This document shows, in pieces, positions 1 through 8,765 of a stretch of 64,000 bases of DNA. A program made the position numbers and the translations under genes. The DNA lies in assembly GCF_947493875.1 (NCBI RefSeq), contig NZ_CANLSU010000005.1, positions 186,001 to 250,000 of the forward strand, written 5' to 3'. Source of the stretch: an uncultured Marinococcus sp. (GTDB lineage Bacteria; Bacillota; Bacilli; Bacillales; Marinococcaceae). The stretch's first letter is position 1, and each line of letters starts with the position of its first letter. The notes under the pieces are model-generated. The model searched no databases and was not told where the DNA came from. It worked only from the letters and a program-made list of their open reading frames with translations.

Positions 1-10
1 GGACGATACA

Positions 11-745
11 ATGACAACACTAGTAACCGGAGTGAGCCATGACCAGGGAATCGGTGCTGCCGTCTGCCGTCTGCTTGCCGAGCGCGGGGAAAATATTATT
101 TTCACTACCTGGGGCTCAGACATCGACTGGGCGGCAGAATTTAAACTGCATCTCGAAAATCACGGCATCGAAATTTATTATATCGAAGCCGATTTTTCGA
201 AGCCTGGCGCACCGGACGAGCTTATCGATCAGCTGAACGAACTGCCGCTGTTTCCAACCGCGCTCGTCAATAACGCTGCCTATTCGGCCAACGACAGCTA
301 CGAACGCCTGAACGGGGAATCGCTTGACGAGCATTATTACGTTAATATGCGTACTCCTTTTCTGCTTAGTACGAAAATCGCCCAGCGGTGGATTGATTTT
401 GGCATCAGCGGAAAAATTGTAAACCTGACCTCCGGGCAGGATCTCGGCCCGATGGTAAACGAAATCGCCTATGTATCGACGAAGGCAGCGGTTCGGGCAT
501 TTACCGAATCCCTTGCCGCCGAGCTCGCCCCGTATGATATTAACGTTAACGCCGTCAATCCGGGCCCGACTAACACCGGGTGGATGGACCCTGCCATGGA
601 AAAAGAGCTGTCGAAAAAATTCAGCAAAGGCCGGATTGGACAGCCGGAAGACGCGGCCAAAGCAATTGCCTTTCTGCTGTCGGACGAGTCAGACTGGATC
701 GTCGGTCAGGTGATTCACTCCGAAGGCGGATTTTTGCGCAGCTAA
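11..745 (+). CDS. SDR family NAD(P)-dependent oxidoreductase
   Basis: This is a complete 244-residue short-chain dehydrogenase/reductase, the usual length for a classical SDR. The N-terminal cofactor loop is TGVSHDQGIG (a TGxxxGIG motif lengthened by a few residues), followed by the NNAAY motif near residue 87 and the catalytic Ser (LTSGQ) and YxxxK (YVSTK) residues in the middle. NPGPTNTGW after the active site is typical of FabG-like members. The substrate cannot be read from the sequence; sugars, ketones and acyl-ACP are all possible. The window starts 10 bases upstream, so the promoter and any upstream operon partner are not visible. Confidence 0.85.
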   Translation: MTTLVTGVSHDQGIGAAVCRLLAERGENIIFTTWGSDIDWAAEFKLHLENHGIEIYYIEADFSKPGAPDELIDQLNELPLFPTALVNNAAYSANDSYERLNGESLDEHYYVNMRTPFLLSTKIAQRWIDFGISGKIVNLTSGQDLGPMVNEIAYVSTKAAVRAFTESLAAELAPYDINVNAVNPGPTNTGWMDPAMEKELSKKFSKGRIGQPEDAAKAIAFLLSDESDWIVGQVIHSEGGFLRS

Positions 746-786
746 GGCCGGCACGATACGGATCAGTTCGATTAACATCTATTTTT

Positions 787-1041
787 CGCTTTTCTCTGTC
801 CAGCTCCGGAAGCCAGCGGAGACGGGTCTCTTCAGACCTTTGGTAAAGGGAAAAAGCCCCTTTATCCAAAGCTCCTCCAGAGCCTATGCCGCTGAACGGC
901 TTCCTACGCTTTTCTATTTGTCCAGCTTCGGGTGTTATCATCCCCGTCCGTTCGTGATTTCAGAGCGTTTGCGACTGCGTCTCAATCCGTCTGAAACCGA
1001 CGAGCCGGCAGGGATGGTGACCAAACACCCTACGCTTTTCT
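787..1041. repeat. Bacillaceae-type intergenic repeat, two tandem units
   Basis: The gap between the SDR and ABC genes repeats the string CGCTTTTCT at 787, 907 and 1033, at intervals of about 120-126 bases. The first two copies are followed by GTCCAGCTYCGG (798 and 920). Within the first unit CTTTGGTAAAGGG (838-850) pairs with CCCTTTATCCAAAG (858-871) as a strong hairpin. Repeats with a cgcttttct/gtccagctcc core are scattered through many Bacillaceae genomes as far as I know; their function is unknown. No coding frame is convincing here. Confidence 0.55.
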
Positions 1042-1097
1042 ATTCACGTTGCACAATGTTTCTTATGTTAACTTTGTTCAGGTTGTCTATATTAATC

Positions 1098-1111
1098 TGA
1101 AAGCGTTTTCT
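1098..1111 (+). promoter_or_regulatory. Catabolite-responsive element (cre) upstream of msmX
   Basis: TGAAAGCGTTTTCT fits the CcpA-binding consensus TGNAANCGNWNNCW at every fixed position. It lies 53 bases before the ABC ATPase start codon, a position that suits carbon catabolite repression. The core promoter itself is not clear to me. Confidence 0.6.
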
Positions 1112-1163
1112 TTAATATAAACAACAGATAACATAAACCTTCTTCAAAAGGAGCGAACTTATT

Positions 1164-2288
1164 ATGGCTGGTATCCGTATGAATCACATTACAAAAACAT
1201 ACGATGGTGACGTTACTGCAGTAGATGACTTTAATCTTGATGTTGAGGATAAGGAATTTATCGTTTTCGTCGGTCCTTCCGGTTGCGGGAAATCGACTAC
1301 CCTCCGCATGATTGCCGGTCTCGAGGATATTACGGGCGGCGATTTATACATTGGGGATGAGCGCGTCAACGATGTTTCTCCAAAGGACCGCGATATCGCG
1401 ATGGTGTTCCAGAACTACGCCCTTTATCCGCACATGAACGTATACAATAATATGGCCTTTGGCTTGAAGCTCCGTAAGTTCAAAAAAGATGACATTGATC
1501 AGCGTGTGAAAAACGCAGCCGATATTCTCGGACTGACAGACTATCTTGACCGTAAACCAAAAGCGCTTTCCGGCGGGCAGCGTCAGCGTGTTGCTCTTGG
1601 ACGTGCCATTGTCCGTGACCCTAAAGTATTCCTTATGGACGAGCCGCTTTCCAACCTGGATGCGAAGCTCCGTGTGCAGATGCGTACAGAAATCATTAAG
1701 CTTCACCGCCGCTTAAACAGTACGACCGTTTATGTAACGCACGACCAGACAGAGGCTATGACCATGGCGACCCGTATCGTTATTATGAAGGACGGCGTCG
1801 TGCAGCAGGTTGGGTCTCCTAAGGAAGTATACGACCATCCTGCGAACGTTTTTGTAGGCGGTTTCATTGGCTCTCCGGCGATGAACTTCCTGGAAGGTCA
1901 AATCAACGGCACCATCCTTGAACTCGGAGAGCACAAGCTCGAAATTCCAGAGAGCAAAATGCAGATTCTCCGCGATCAGGGCTTTGAAAATGAAAAAGTA
2001 ACCTTCGGCATTCGTCCGGAAGATATTCACCATGTGATGGGCGGAACCACTTCCTCGAAGAATAAACTGAATCTTGATATCGAAGTTTCTGAAATGAACG
2101 GAGCCGAATCAATTCTTTACACAAGCGTCAACGGCAAGCAGGTTATCGCCCGGGTAGATGCGAACAGCAGCATCCATGCCGGTGATAAACTCGATCTTTT
2201 CTTCAACATGGATCGCTGCCACTTCTTTAACCCGGACACTGAAGAAGTTCTCACTCCGGAATTAAAAGAACTTTCTGCTACTCAGTAA
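1164..2288 (+). CDS. msmX: Sugar ABC transporter ATP-binding protein, MsmX/UgpC type
   Basis: This 374-residue ATPase energises sugar import. It has Walker [10 protein letters not shown] near residue 38, the signature LSGGQRQR, Walker B VFLMDEP and the H-loop VTHDQ, then a C-terminal TOBE/regulatory region, matching the MsmX/UgpC/MalK class in order and length. No permease or solute-binding gene is adjacent; MsmX of Bacillus is likewise a stand-alone ATPase shared by several sugar importers, so the same is likely here. AAGGAGCGAA precedes the ATG. A cre site lies just upstream, consistent with CcpA control. It could serve one unlinked transporter rather than many. Confidence 0.9.
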   Translation: MAGIRMNHITKTYDGDVTAVDDFNLDVEDKEFIVFVGPSGCGKSTTLRMIAGLEDITGGDLYIGDERVNDVSPKDRDIAMVFQNYALYPHMNVYNNMAFGLKLRKFKKDDIDQRVKNAADILGLTDYLDRKPKALSGGQRQRVALGRAIVRDPKVFLMDEPLSNLDAKLRVQMRTEIIKLHRRLNSTTVYVTHDQTEAMTMATRIVIMKDGVVQQVGSPKEVYDHPANVFVGGFIGSPAMNFLEGQINGTILELGEHKLEIPESKMQILRDQGFENEKVTFGIRPEDIHHVMGGTTSSKNKLNLDIEVSEMNGAESILYTSVNGKQVIARVDANSSIHAGDKLDLFFNMDRCHFFNPDTEEVLTPELKELSATQ

Positions 2289-2298
2289 AATAGCCTTT

Positions 2299-2331
2299 GG
2301 CACCTGCTCCCATACGGGGCGGGTGCTTTTT
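2299..2331 (+). terminator. Intrinsic terminator after msmX
   Basis: GCACC pairs with GGTGC across a loop, followed by six T residues. Confidence 0.75.
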
Positions 2332-2461
2332 TATGTTTTCATGGCTTTTTGTAAATTCATGAACCAGTTTTATGTTTCCGGCTGTATAATGAAGGGAACG
2401 TGTACAAACGTCCTGATTTTCGTTTATTCCTTATTTAAGAAAAGAGTGGTGATTGTAAAAC

Positions 2462-3568
2462 ATGTATCAATACAAATGGTTTCGTGTCTGTTTAGGTATT
2501 TTAGTCGTTTTAGCCATTGCCTTTATGGCCCGTCAGGTGGACTACATTTTCCAGCCATTATTCGTATTAGTAGGAACACTTGCTGCTCCCATTATCATTT
2601 CGGGCATTTTAAGCTATTTGTTCCGGCCGTTTGTGGTCCTCCTCTCCAAGTACATACCCCGTTCATTGTCTATTCTGCTGTTGTACGGCGTGCTTATTGG
2701 CATCATCGTTTTGATTGTAAACCTGGTCGGCCCGATTATTGCCAGCCAGTTTAATCAGCTGATCAACCAGATTCCAAAGTACTTTGAACAGGTACAGTCC
2801 TTTATCATGAACAACCAGAATCATCCGGCCATCCAGCCGATCATGCAGGGAAATGATATTTCCATGGATTCTATTGGCTCCCAGCTGCAGAATTCGGCCA
2901 GCACGATTACGGATTCTCTTGTTTCCACAATCGTTTCAATCGGAAGCGCCATTGTCAGCTTCTTTGTTATCCTGTTTGTTATTCCGTTTGTCCTTTTCTA
3001 TATTCTTCGCGAAGGCCACAAGCTTCCAGGCTTTATGCTGAAATTTGTGGACCGTGAACACCGTCCGGAGGTTCATAAAATCCTTCAGGACATGGACCGC
3101 GCACTTGCCAACTATATTCAGGGACAAATTACCGTCAGCTTTATCGTAGGTATTCTTTCCATGATCCTTTTTTGGATTATCGGTCTCGACTACGTGCTTA
3201 TTCTCGGTATTATCTGCATGCTGACGAATCTCGTACCATTCGTTGGACCGTTTATCGGTACCATACCAGCTGTGATAGTAGCTTTATTCGACGCTCCAAT
3301 TACTGCACTGTTTGTTATTATCGGTGTCATTGTAATCCAGCAGTTTGAATCCAACCTGATCTCGCCGCAGGTCATGGGACGGGTGCTGCAGGTACACCCC
3401 GTCACCGTCATTTTCGTTCTGCTTTTTGCAAGCGGCATGTTCGGACTGCTCGGGTTGATTCTCGCAATACCTGCGTACGCCCTAATAAAAGTAGTCGTCA
3501 CCAATCTGTACCGTATTTGGCAGGTCAACCGCCGCGGGAACAAACACCGCCGCGAAGAAATGATTTAA
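2462..3568 (+). CDS. AI-2E family transporter (putative permease)
   Basis: This 368-residue polytopic membrane protein belongs to the AI-2E/PerM permease family (YdbI, YtvI and YhhT type). Hydrophobic segments occur in the first 100 residues, then a soluble stretch (residues about 95-150), then a block of helices including FVGPFIGTIPAVIVALF and the conserved C-terminal region with QQFESNLISPQVMG and HPVTVIF, which is the family hallmark. Family members have been linked to autoinducer-2 export, to Na+/H+ exchange in haloalkaliphiles, or have no known role; the sequence does not decide. It is a single-gene unit closed by a shared terminator. Confidence 0.88.
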   Translation: MYQYKWFRVCLGILVVLAIAFMARQVDYIFQPLFVLVGTLAAPIIISGILSYLFRPFVVLLSKYIPRSLSILLLYGVLIGIIVLIVNLVGPIIASQFNQLINQIPKYFEQVQSFIMNNQNHPAIQPIMQGNDISMDSIGSQLQNSASTITDSLVSTIVSIGSAIVSFFVILFVIPFVLFYILREGHKLPGFMLKFVDREHRPEVHKILQDMDRALANYIQGQITVSFIVGILSMILFWIIGLDYVLILGIICMLTNLVPFVGPFIGTIPAVIVALFDAPITALFVIIGVIVIQQFESNLISPQVMGRVLQVHPVTVIFVLLFASGMFGLLGLILAIPAYALIKVVVTNLYRIWQVNRRGNKHRREEMI

Positions 3569-3572
3569 CCAT

Positions 3573-3617
3573 AAAAAAAGCCGGCAGCCGCATCATTTTG
3601 CGTGCTGCCGGCTTTTT
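3573..3617. terminator. Bidirectional terminator
   Basis: AAAAAGCCGGCAGC and GCTGCCGGCTTTTT form a perfect stem with A/T tracts on both sides. It serves the two convergent genes on either side. Confidence 0.88.
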
Positions 3618-3630
3618 GCGCCGTCATATA

Positions 3631-4059
3631 TTAAAACCAGCCGAGTCCAAGCTGTATCGACCCGGCAATAGCAATACCGTAAATTAGAATACTCGTACCG
3701 GTGGAGAGAAATAATGTCCGCTTTGACATACCAATGGCTTTGGCAATCACGGAAATGGCCCAGACACCCGCAATCGGCGTAAGCAGCAGGATAACCCATC
3801 CTCCGTACTGCTCAATTTTACTACGGAACCGGTTGGCAGCCAGTTTTTCCATCCAGTTGGAGAAGAAGCTGACTCTCTCGAGCTGGCGGTAAAAAAGCGT
3901 TACGGTCGGCACCGCCATGAAGTTTCCTACAGCCGCCCACAAGACAGCCGATACGGGATCAAATCCCGCTCCCATTGCTACAGGTACAGCAATGTAAATT
4001 TCAAACAGTGGAAAAAACCCCATAAACCAGGCCAGCGAAGCCATCGAGATGTATTCCAT
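3631..4059 (-). CDS. Small multi-drug export family protein (COG2426 type)
   Basis: This is a 142-residue membrane protein. The N-terminal motif FMGFFPLFEIYIAVPVAMG fits the signature of the small multi-drug export family (PF06695: G-x-x-P-x-x-E-x-x-x-A-x-P). Four hydrophobic segments are visible. I placed the start at the ATG (MEYIS) preceded by GGGGGAG six bases upstream; a longer frame reaching 4110 has no ribosome binding site. Despite the family name, transport substrates are not established. A structured element lies about 160 bases upstream. Confidence 0.8.
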   Translation of the reverse strand: MEYISMASLAWFMGFFPLFEIYIAVPVAMGAGFDPVSAVLWAAVGNFMAVPTVTLFYRQLERVSFFSNWMEKLAANRFRSKIEQYGGWVILLLTPIAGVWAISVIAKAIGMSKRTLFLSTGTSILIYGIAIAGSIQLGLGWF

Positions 4060-4218
4060 TATTTCTCCCCCTTCCCTACCAAAAATTTCACACAAAAAAT
4101 ATTTTAGCACTCGTTATTTCGGTTGGGAAGCGAAAAAACCTATTAAGATGAAATTAACTCTTTATATGTATTCATATGTTTTAATTACTAAGTATAACTG
4201 TATGTATCTTTTATATAA

Positions 4219-4300
4219 ATGCTTTCGTTGAAGGGCTTTGCTTCCGGAACCATCCTTTGATGGCTTTCTCTTCTATGGCAATAAAGCATGTAATTTTTTT
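4219..4300. other. Structured RNA candidate, three-way junction
   Basis: In the 770-base gap between the exporter and the next gene, ATGCTTT (4219-4225) pairs perfectly with AAAGCAT (4283-4289). Inside are two hairpins: GAAG/CTTC around 4230-4243 and CCATC-CTTT-GATGG at 4250-4263. On the plus strand seven T residues follow at 4294-4300. It could be a plus-strand small RNA with a weak terminator or, read on the minus strand, a leader element of the exporter gene. I recognise no known riboswitch consensus in it. Confidence 0.35.
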
Positions 4301-4548
4301 GCACGTTTTAACTAAATAGTTCTTTTTTAGACAAAATCCGGTAAAAAATCTCCCTCTAATGATTTTTTCGATAAAAGGAGAGACAAAAACAGGTAAATAG
4401 TCCTTTTAAATACATATTTAATACTTTTTTCACCATTATTTTATTACGATGGCTAACAATTACTTACACAGCAGCACTTTCACCCTTTATCTACACGTCG
4501 AAGTTCTTTTTGGAGAGATCGATAAAAGATAGGTCTTTATTCTTGAAA

Positions 4549-4578
4549 GCGGGACCTCGCTACCGGTCCCCGTTTTTT
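4549..4578 (+). terminator. Orphan intrinsic terminator
   Basis: GGGACC (4551-4556) pairs with GGTCCC (4565-4570), followed by six T residues. No open reading frame of useful size ends here, so it implies a short non-coding transcript from the preceding 200 bases. The rest of 4301-4832 is AT-rich and I see no gene in it. Confidence 0.6.
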
Positions 4579-4832
4579 ATCATTACCGCGTTCCATTTTC
4601 TTCTAAAACAGTGAAGTGTTGATACTAAAGCATTTAAAGCATGTATTTTATTGTAAATTCCAAATTTGTGATGTATTTGCTATCTTTCTTATCAGACTGT
4701 AAACCTCTCAGGTGAGGTATCTGTAATTAGAATTGTTACTTATTTAGGATTTCTTCCATATTTGTATCGTGGTACGGTGGTTGTAACGAACTTTTCCTTT
4801 CGACAATGGTGTAAAAAGTGTTAAGGGGGCGA

Positions 4833-5045
4833 ATGGCAGTGTCGGAGAAAAATGAGACGCTTTACGTGGAATTGCTTGAGTCTTCTGATGATCCGCATCG
4901 GAGCTTCATGGATTTATCCCGTACGATTCTGGATCAGGGCGTCGACTCGGAGAAAAAAGTGGAAGTGATGCGAAGACTTTTGCAGGCCTATGACACCGTG
5001 TCACGAAGGCACAAAACCGTCGTACCACTCCGGAAAGTAACATAA
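4833..5045 (+). CDS. Small hypothetical protein (70 aa)
   Basis: This short soluble protein of 70 residues is rich in charged residues and looks mostly helical (DLSRTILDQ, KKVEVMRRLLQAYDTV). I chose the ATG at 4833 because AAGGGGGCGA lies directly upstream; a longer in-frame ATG at 4818 has no ribosome binding site. A good terminator follows. I do not recognise the family. The translation signals and the terminator argue that it is a real single-gene unit. Confidence 0.6.
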   Translation: MAVSEKNETLYVELLESSDDPHRSFMDLSRTILDQGVDSEKKVEVMRRLLQAYDTVSRRHKTVVPLRKVT

Positions 5046-5064
5046 ATAAAGATATAACAGGGGG

Positions 5065-5095
5065 AAGCCGGCAAGCTTGTGAGCGCCGGCTTTTT
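5065..5095 (+). terminator. Intrinsic terminator
   Basis: AAGCCGGC (5065-5072) pairs with GCCGGC (5085-5090), followed by TTTTT. It closes the small upstream gene; on the other strand it could also help to end the puc operon. Confidence 0.8.
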
Positions 5096-5143
5096 GTATG
5101 GTGTTTCAGCCGCCCTTCGCTATGTAAAAAGCCCGGGGCTGAT

Positions 5144-5659
5144 TTATTGCTGAAGATTGGCGGCCGCAGCTTTTACCGCCCGGATAATACCACTGTAGCC
5201 GGTACACCTGCATATGTTGCCGGCCAGCCCCTCCCGGATTTCTTCATCATCCGGGTCCGGTGTGTGCCTCAGAAGCGACTCCGCGGCCATAATCATGCCC
5301 GGCGTACAGTAGCCGCACTGAAAGCCTCCTTCGTTCATAAATGCTTCCTGTACTATACTGCAGCGCTCCTCTGTACCCATGCCCTCGATGGTCGTTACTT
5401 CTTTGCCTTCCACCTGGTAGGCAAGCAGCAGACAGGAGCTTGTAAGCCGGCCATCCACCCAGATCGAACAAGCTCCGCACCGGCCGATACCGCAGGAAAT
5501 TTTCGTGCCTGTTTCATGCAGCTGGTCTCTTAAAAGATCGACAACCCGGTCCATGGGAGAAGCAGCGACAGTCACCTCTTCCCCGTTGACGCGGAAGGTG
5601 CACGCATACCTGCCCTCCCGGTGCTCTATGCCCCGGGAATCTTTTCTGGTTTGTTCCAA
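5144..5659 (-). CDS. pucE: Xanthine dehydrogenase iron-sulfur subunit PucE
   Basis: This is the small [2Fe-2S] subunit of a molybdenum hydroxylase. The plant-type ferredoxin cluster ligands are CGIGRCGAC plus a later Cys; the second, helical cluster domain has CGYCTPGM and ICRCTGY. It passes electrons from the molybdenum site to FAD. I place the start at a TTG (5659) eight bases after AAAGGGGG, giving 171 residues and a 34-base overlap with pucD; the in-frame ATG at 5698 has no ribosome binding site and would overlap far more. It is the last gene of pucABCDE. Confidence 0.9.
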   Translation of the reverse strand: MEQTRKDSRGIEHREGRYACTFRVNGEEVTVAASPMDRVVDLLRDQLHETGTKISCGIGRCGACSIWVDGRLTSSCLLLAYQVEGKEVTTIEGMGTEERCSIVQEAFMNEGGFQCGYCTPGMIMAAESLLRHTPDPDDEEIREGLAGNICRCTGYSGIIRAVKAAAANLQQ

Positions 5660-7902
5660 GGCAGAAGCCCCCTTTGCTGAATCTGTTGCAGTACCCATTC
5701 TCTGGAAACAGGAAGCTTTGCCGGCCGGGCCCCAATGGCCTGGTAAACTGCTTCCGCAATGGCCGGCGCCACCGCAATTGTCCCTATTTCCCCAACACCC
5801 CTCGGTCCGTGAATATCCCCTTCCATCACTTCTTCACGCGGCTTGACCGTCACATGATCCGGCAGGTCCTTTATTCCCGGCATCAGATACGTATCGAAAT
5901 TTTCCGTCTGATAGTGACCTCCGTCCATCACAGCATCCTCCATTAACGTGTACCCAAGAGCCATGATGCCGCCGCCTTCAATCTGTCCTCTGTACCCCTG
6001 CGGATACATGACTGGGCCGGCAGACACAGACTGTTTCAAATCAAGCACCCGTATGGTGCCGGTTAAAAGATTCACCTCCACCTCTGCGCTTACGCCGCCG
6101 AAGGAGTACAAATAATGACCGGAGTCAATTTCATCCGGCGTCACCGGAAAATCAAACGACGTGTGCGTTTCAATGTCCCCGTCCTGTACATATTCCGCCA
6201 GCGCCCTGTAGCTTAAAAAGAGCGAGGGCTCTGTTCCTCTTTTATGGACACCACCTGCCCCCAGATATAAATCCGTTGAGGGCGTCCCGGTCACTCTCGA
6301 TGCTTCTGCCAGCAGCTGTCTGCGAAAGGATGCCTTCATATTTTCCACCGCTGTCCAAACCATGCTCGTTCCGCGTGAAGCGGTCGTTGACCCCGAGACC
6401 GGCACTTTGTTCGTATCACCGATCGTAATTTCTATATCCTCTTTTTTGCAGGAAAATGTGTCCTTCATCACCTTTTCAATTACCGCTACAATGCCCTGGC
6501 CGCATTCTTCAAATCCGAAAGCAGCTTCAAGCTTTCCTTCCTTTGTGAGGGCAAGCCGCCCGCCGGAAGGATCCAGCCGTCCGTAGCCAAGACCGCCTCC
6601 ATGCATCGAGACCGCGCCTCCCCGGCCATTTTTCACCCACGGAGTTTCTTCTGTGTTACTCAGCGGCAGCTGCTGCCAGGCGGTGACATCTTCAAGTATC
6701 ATCTGTCCGCCATCCGTCGGAGCAATTCCCTGGCCGAGCGGACCGGCATCGGAGGGCTTCCTCATATTTCTGGCACGCAGCTCCGTTCCCTTCATTTCAA
6801 GCTTTTCAGCCAGCCGGTCCATCTGCCCCTCAAGCGCAAACGTGACCTGATTGCCGCCAAACCCGCGAAACTCACCGGCAACACCGTTATTGGTGAACAC
6901 GGAAACTCCGGTGGTCGTAATGTTTGGGATCGGATACAGCCCGCTTGCATGCTCAACAGCAAATTCCAGAATCGCCGGACCAAGTGTGGCATAAGCCCCA
7001 GTATCCGCATGAATTGTCGTTTCATGCGCCAGGACGCGGCCGCCTGCATCTGCTCCGGTCCGCATCGTAATCGCCATCGGGTGTCGCTTCAATCCTGCCC
7101 GCACCGACTCCTCCCGGGTGTTGTGCAGCCGGACAGGACGGCCTGTTTTCAGTGCCAGCATTGCTCCGTAAGGCTGCAGATTCAGCTCATCCTTGCCGCC
7201 AAATGATCCGCCGATCGGACTCGAAATGATGCGTATTTTCTCTTCCGGGGCGTCCAGAATTCTCGACAGCTGAAAGCGGTCTTTAAATCCGTGCTGCGTA
7301 GCCATGTATACGGAAATGCCTCCGTCTTTTTCCGGGACAACCAGTCCGCCTTCTGTTTCCATGTAGCCGTGCATCTGACGGGGGAGCTGGTACGTTTCTT
7401 CGACAATACAGGTGCATTCCGCAAAGCCCTCCTGCAGATCCCCGCGTGTATAGGAAGCTTCATGCAGGATGTTCCCAGCTTCATGCAGCTGCACCGCTTC
7501 GGGAGCCAGCGCTTTTTCGACCGCATCAAGCACAGGCAGCGGCTCGTATTCCACTGCTACAGCGGCCAGAGCCTGATCTGCCGCTTCCGCTGATTCTGCT
7601 GCCACCGCGGCCACTGCATCCCCTGTATAGCGTACTTTGTCTTCACAAAATACGGGCTGGTCCGGTATAACGATACCAAAGCGATTTAACCCCGGTACGT
7701 CATGATGGGTCAGCACCGCATGAACACCCGGAACCGCTTCAGCCGCTGACGTATCGATATTTTTGATACGGGCATGCGGGTACTCGCTTCGCAGCACCTT
7801 TCCGATCAGCATATTTTCTTCAAAGCGGTCGGTTAAATATTTTAAGGATCCGGTTACCTTCGGTGCAGCGTCCGGCCGGCGCTGATGCTCTGGCTGTTTC
7901 AT
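5626..7902 (-). CDS. pucD: Xanthine dehydrogenase molybdenum-binding subunit PucD
   Basis: This 758-residue protein is the large catalytic subunit of a xanthine dehydrogenase-family enzyme, which hydroxylates hypoxanthine and xanthine towards uric acid. The N-terminal a/b hammerhead domain (KVLRSEYPHARI) is followed by molybdopterin-binding motifs, including IGGSFGGKDE, GEFRGFGGNQ and the C-terminal GPRGVGEIG that carries the catalytic Glu. Full length is preserved. The start overlaps pucC by 4 bases (ATGA type). Gene order A-B-C-D-E matches the Bacillus puc operon, which supports xanthine over CO or nicotinate as substrate, though none of the later uric acid genes is in the window. Confidence 0.93.
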   Translation of the reverse strand: MKQPEHQRRPDAAPKVTGSLKYLTDRFEENMLIGKVLRSEYPHARIKNIDTSAAEAVPGVHAVLTHHDVPGLNRFGIVIPDQPVFCEDKVRYTGDAVAAVAAESAEAADQALAAVAVEYEPLPVLDAVEKALAPEAVQLHEAGNILHEASYTRGDLQEGFAECTCIVEETYQLPRQMHGYMETEGGLVVPEKDGGISVYMATQHGFKDRFQLSRILDAPEEKIRIISSPIGGSFGGKDELNLQPYGAMLALKTGRPVRLHNTREESVRAGLKRHPMAITMRTGADAGGRVLAHETTIHADTGAYATLGPAILEFAVEHASGLYPIPNITTTGVSVFTNNGVAGEFRGFGGNQVTFALEGQMDRLAEKLEMKGTELRARNMRKPSDAGPLGQGIAPTDGGQMILEDVTAWQQLPLSNTEETPWVKNGRGGAVSMHGGGLGYGRLDPSGGRLALTKEGKLEAAFGFEECGQGIVAVIEKVMKDTFSCKKEDIEITIGDTNKVPVSGSTTASRGTSMVWTAVENMKASFRRQLLAEASRVTGTPSTDLYLGAGGVHKRGTEPSLFLSYRALAEYVQDGDIETHTSFDFPVTPDEIDSGHYLYSFGGVSAEVEVNLLTGTIRVLDLKQSVSAGPVMYPQGYRGQIEGGGIMALGYTLMEDAVMDGGHYQTENFDTYLMPGIKDLPDHVTVKPREEVMEGDIHGPRGVGEIGTIAVAPAIAEAVYQAIGARPAKLPVSREWVLQQIQQRGLLPWNKPEKIPGA

Positions 7903-8765
7903 GTTTTATGCACGCCTCCCTTTTCTGCCTTACCGTCGAGCCACAGGTGGGATAAAAATAAATGAGCGGCTGCCTGCAGACGGTAGTTTCCTGAAGAAAA
8001 TGGTTCATCCTCCGGCTGATAATCAGCTGCAAGCGCTTCGAAGAACGCTTCCGGAGTCCACCCTGGTTCGGCCACACATGCTTCTGCACGGCGAAGCCGC
8101 ACCGGGGCGTCTTTTCCGCCTACTAACGCCAGCCTCGCCCATGCACTTCCGTTCTCCTGCCTGCGGACGCAGCCGCTCACAGCAAGAAGCGATGCGGTGA
8201 AGGCTTCCCGGCGGCCGATTTTTTCAAAAAAATGCAATTCATCCGACCCGGCTTCCGGCGTTTTTGGCAGCAGCACAGCCGTTAATAAAAATACACCGTC
8301 ATAGGAAGCTGCTTCCTCCACCGGAATACGGGCATATGACTCCCCGTTCCAGATTTCAAGCTCCGCCTGCATCGCAATCAGCGCCGGCAGGATGTCTCCG
8401 TGTCCGTACATAATGTTGCCTCCGATAGTGCCTCGCGTGCGCACAGCCGGAGCAGCAATCCGCCGCATCGCCTCCCCCAGTATTTCCCGGGAAATGACCG
8501 GCTCCTCTATTAACTGTTCGAGGGTCATACAGGCACCGATACGCACGTACTTTTCTTCTTCCTGCCAGGACGCAAGCCCGAAAATACGCTCAAGTACAAT
8601 CACGTTGCCGGCGAACGCTTTTCCCTTTTCCCGCTCGACCTGCCGCCATGTGCCTCCGGCAATCCATTCCGCATCCGGGGAATGCTCCTGATAAAGTGCA
8701 AACGCTTCCTGCACCGTTTCGGGCATCCATACCACCGGTGTTACTGGCTTGTGTGCAGCATCCAT
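7899..8765 (-). CDS. pucC: Xanthine dehydrogenase FAD-binding subunit PucC
   Basis: This 288-residue FAD subunit of the molybdenum hydroxylase has the FAD_binding_5 domain with WIAGGTW near residue 36 and TIGGNIMYG in the middle, followed by the CO_deh_flav_C domain. It takes electrons from the [2Fe-2S] clusters of PucE and passes them to NAD+ or another acceptor. It overlaps pucB by 25 bases at its 5' end and pucD by 4 bases at its 3' end, so the operon is tightly coupled in translation. Confidence 0.92.
   Translation of the reverse strand: MDAAHKPVTPVVWMPETVQEAFALYQEHSPDAEWIAGGTWRQVEREKGKAFAGNVIVLERIFGLASWQEEEKYVRIGACMTLEQLIEEPVISREILGEAMRRIAAPAVRTRGTIGGNIMYGHGDILPALIAMQAELEIWNGESYARIPVEEAASYDGVFLLTAVLLPKTPEAGSDELHFFEKIGRREAFTASLLAVSGCVRRQENGSAWARLALVGGKDAPVRLRRAEACVAEPGWTPEAFFEALAADYQPEDEPFSSGNYRLQAAAHLFLSHLWLDGKAEKGGVHKT

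Noticed and set aside
4219-4289. Possible tRNA, since the closing stem is 7 bp and the length about 71
   Set aside because: There is no TTCGA-type T loop, no CCA context and the arms do not have tRNA sizes.
4110-4320. Possible c-di-GMP-I or fluoride riboswitch upstream of the small exporter
   Set aside because: Short look-alikes (GCAAAGCC, GATGG) occur on the minus strand, but the conserved cores and pseudoknot partners are absent.
4782-4804. TGTAAC ... CGAC resembling a SigX/SigM promoter before the small gene at 4833
   Set aside because: The spacer is only 13 bases; ECF promoters of this kind need 16-17.
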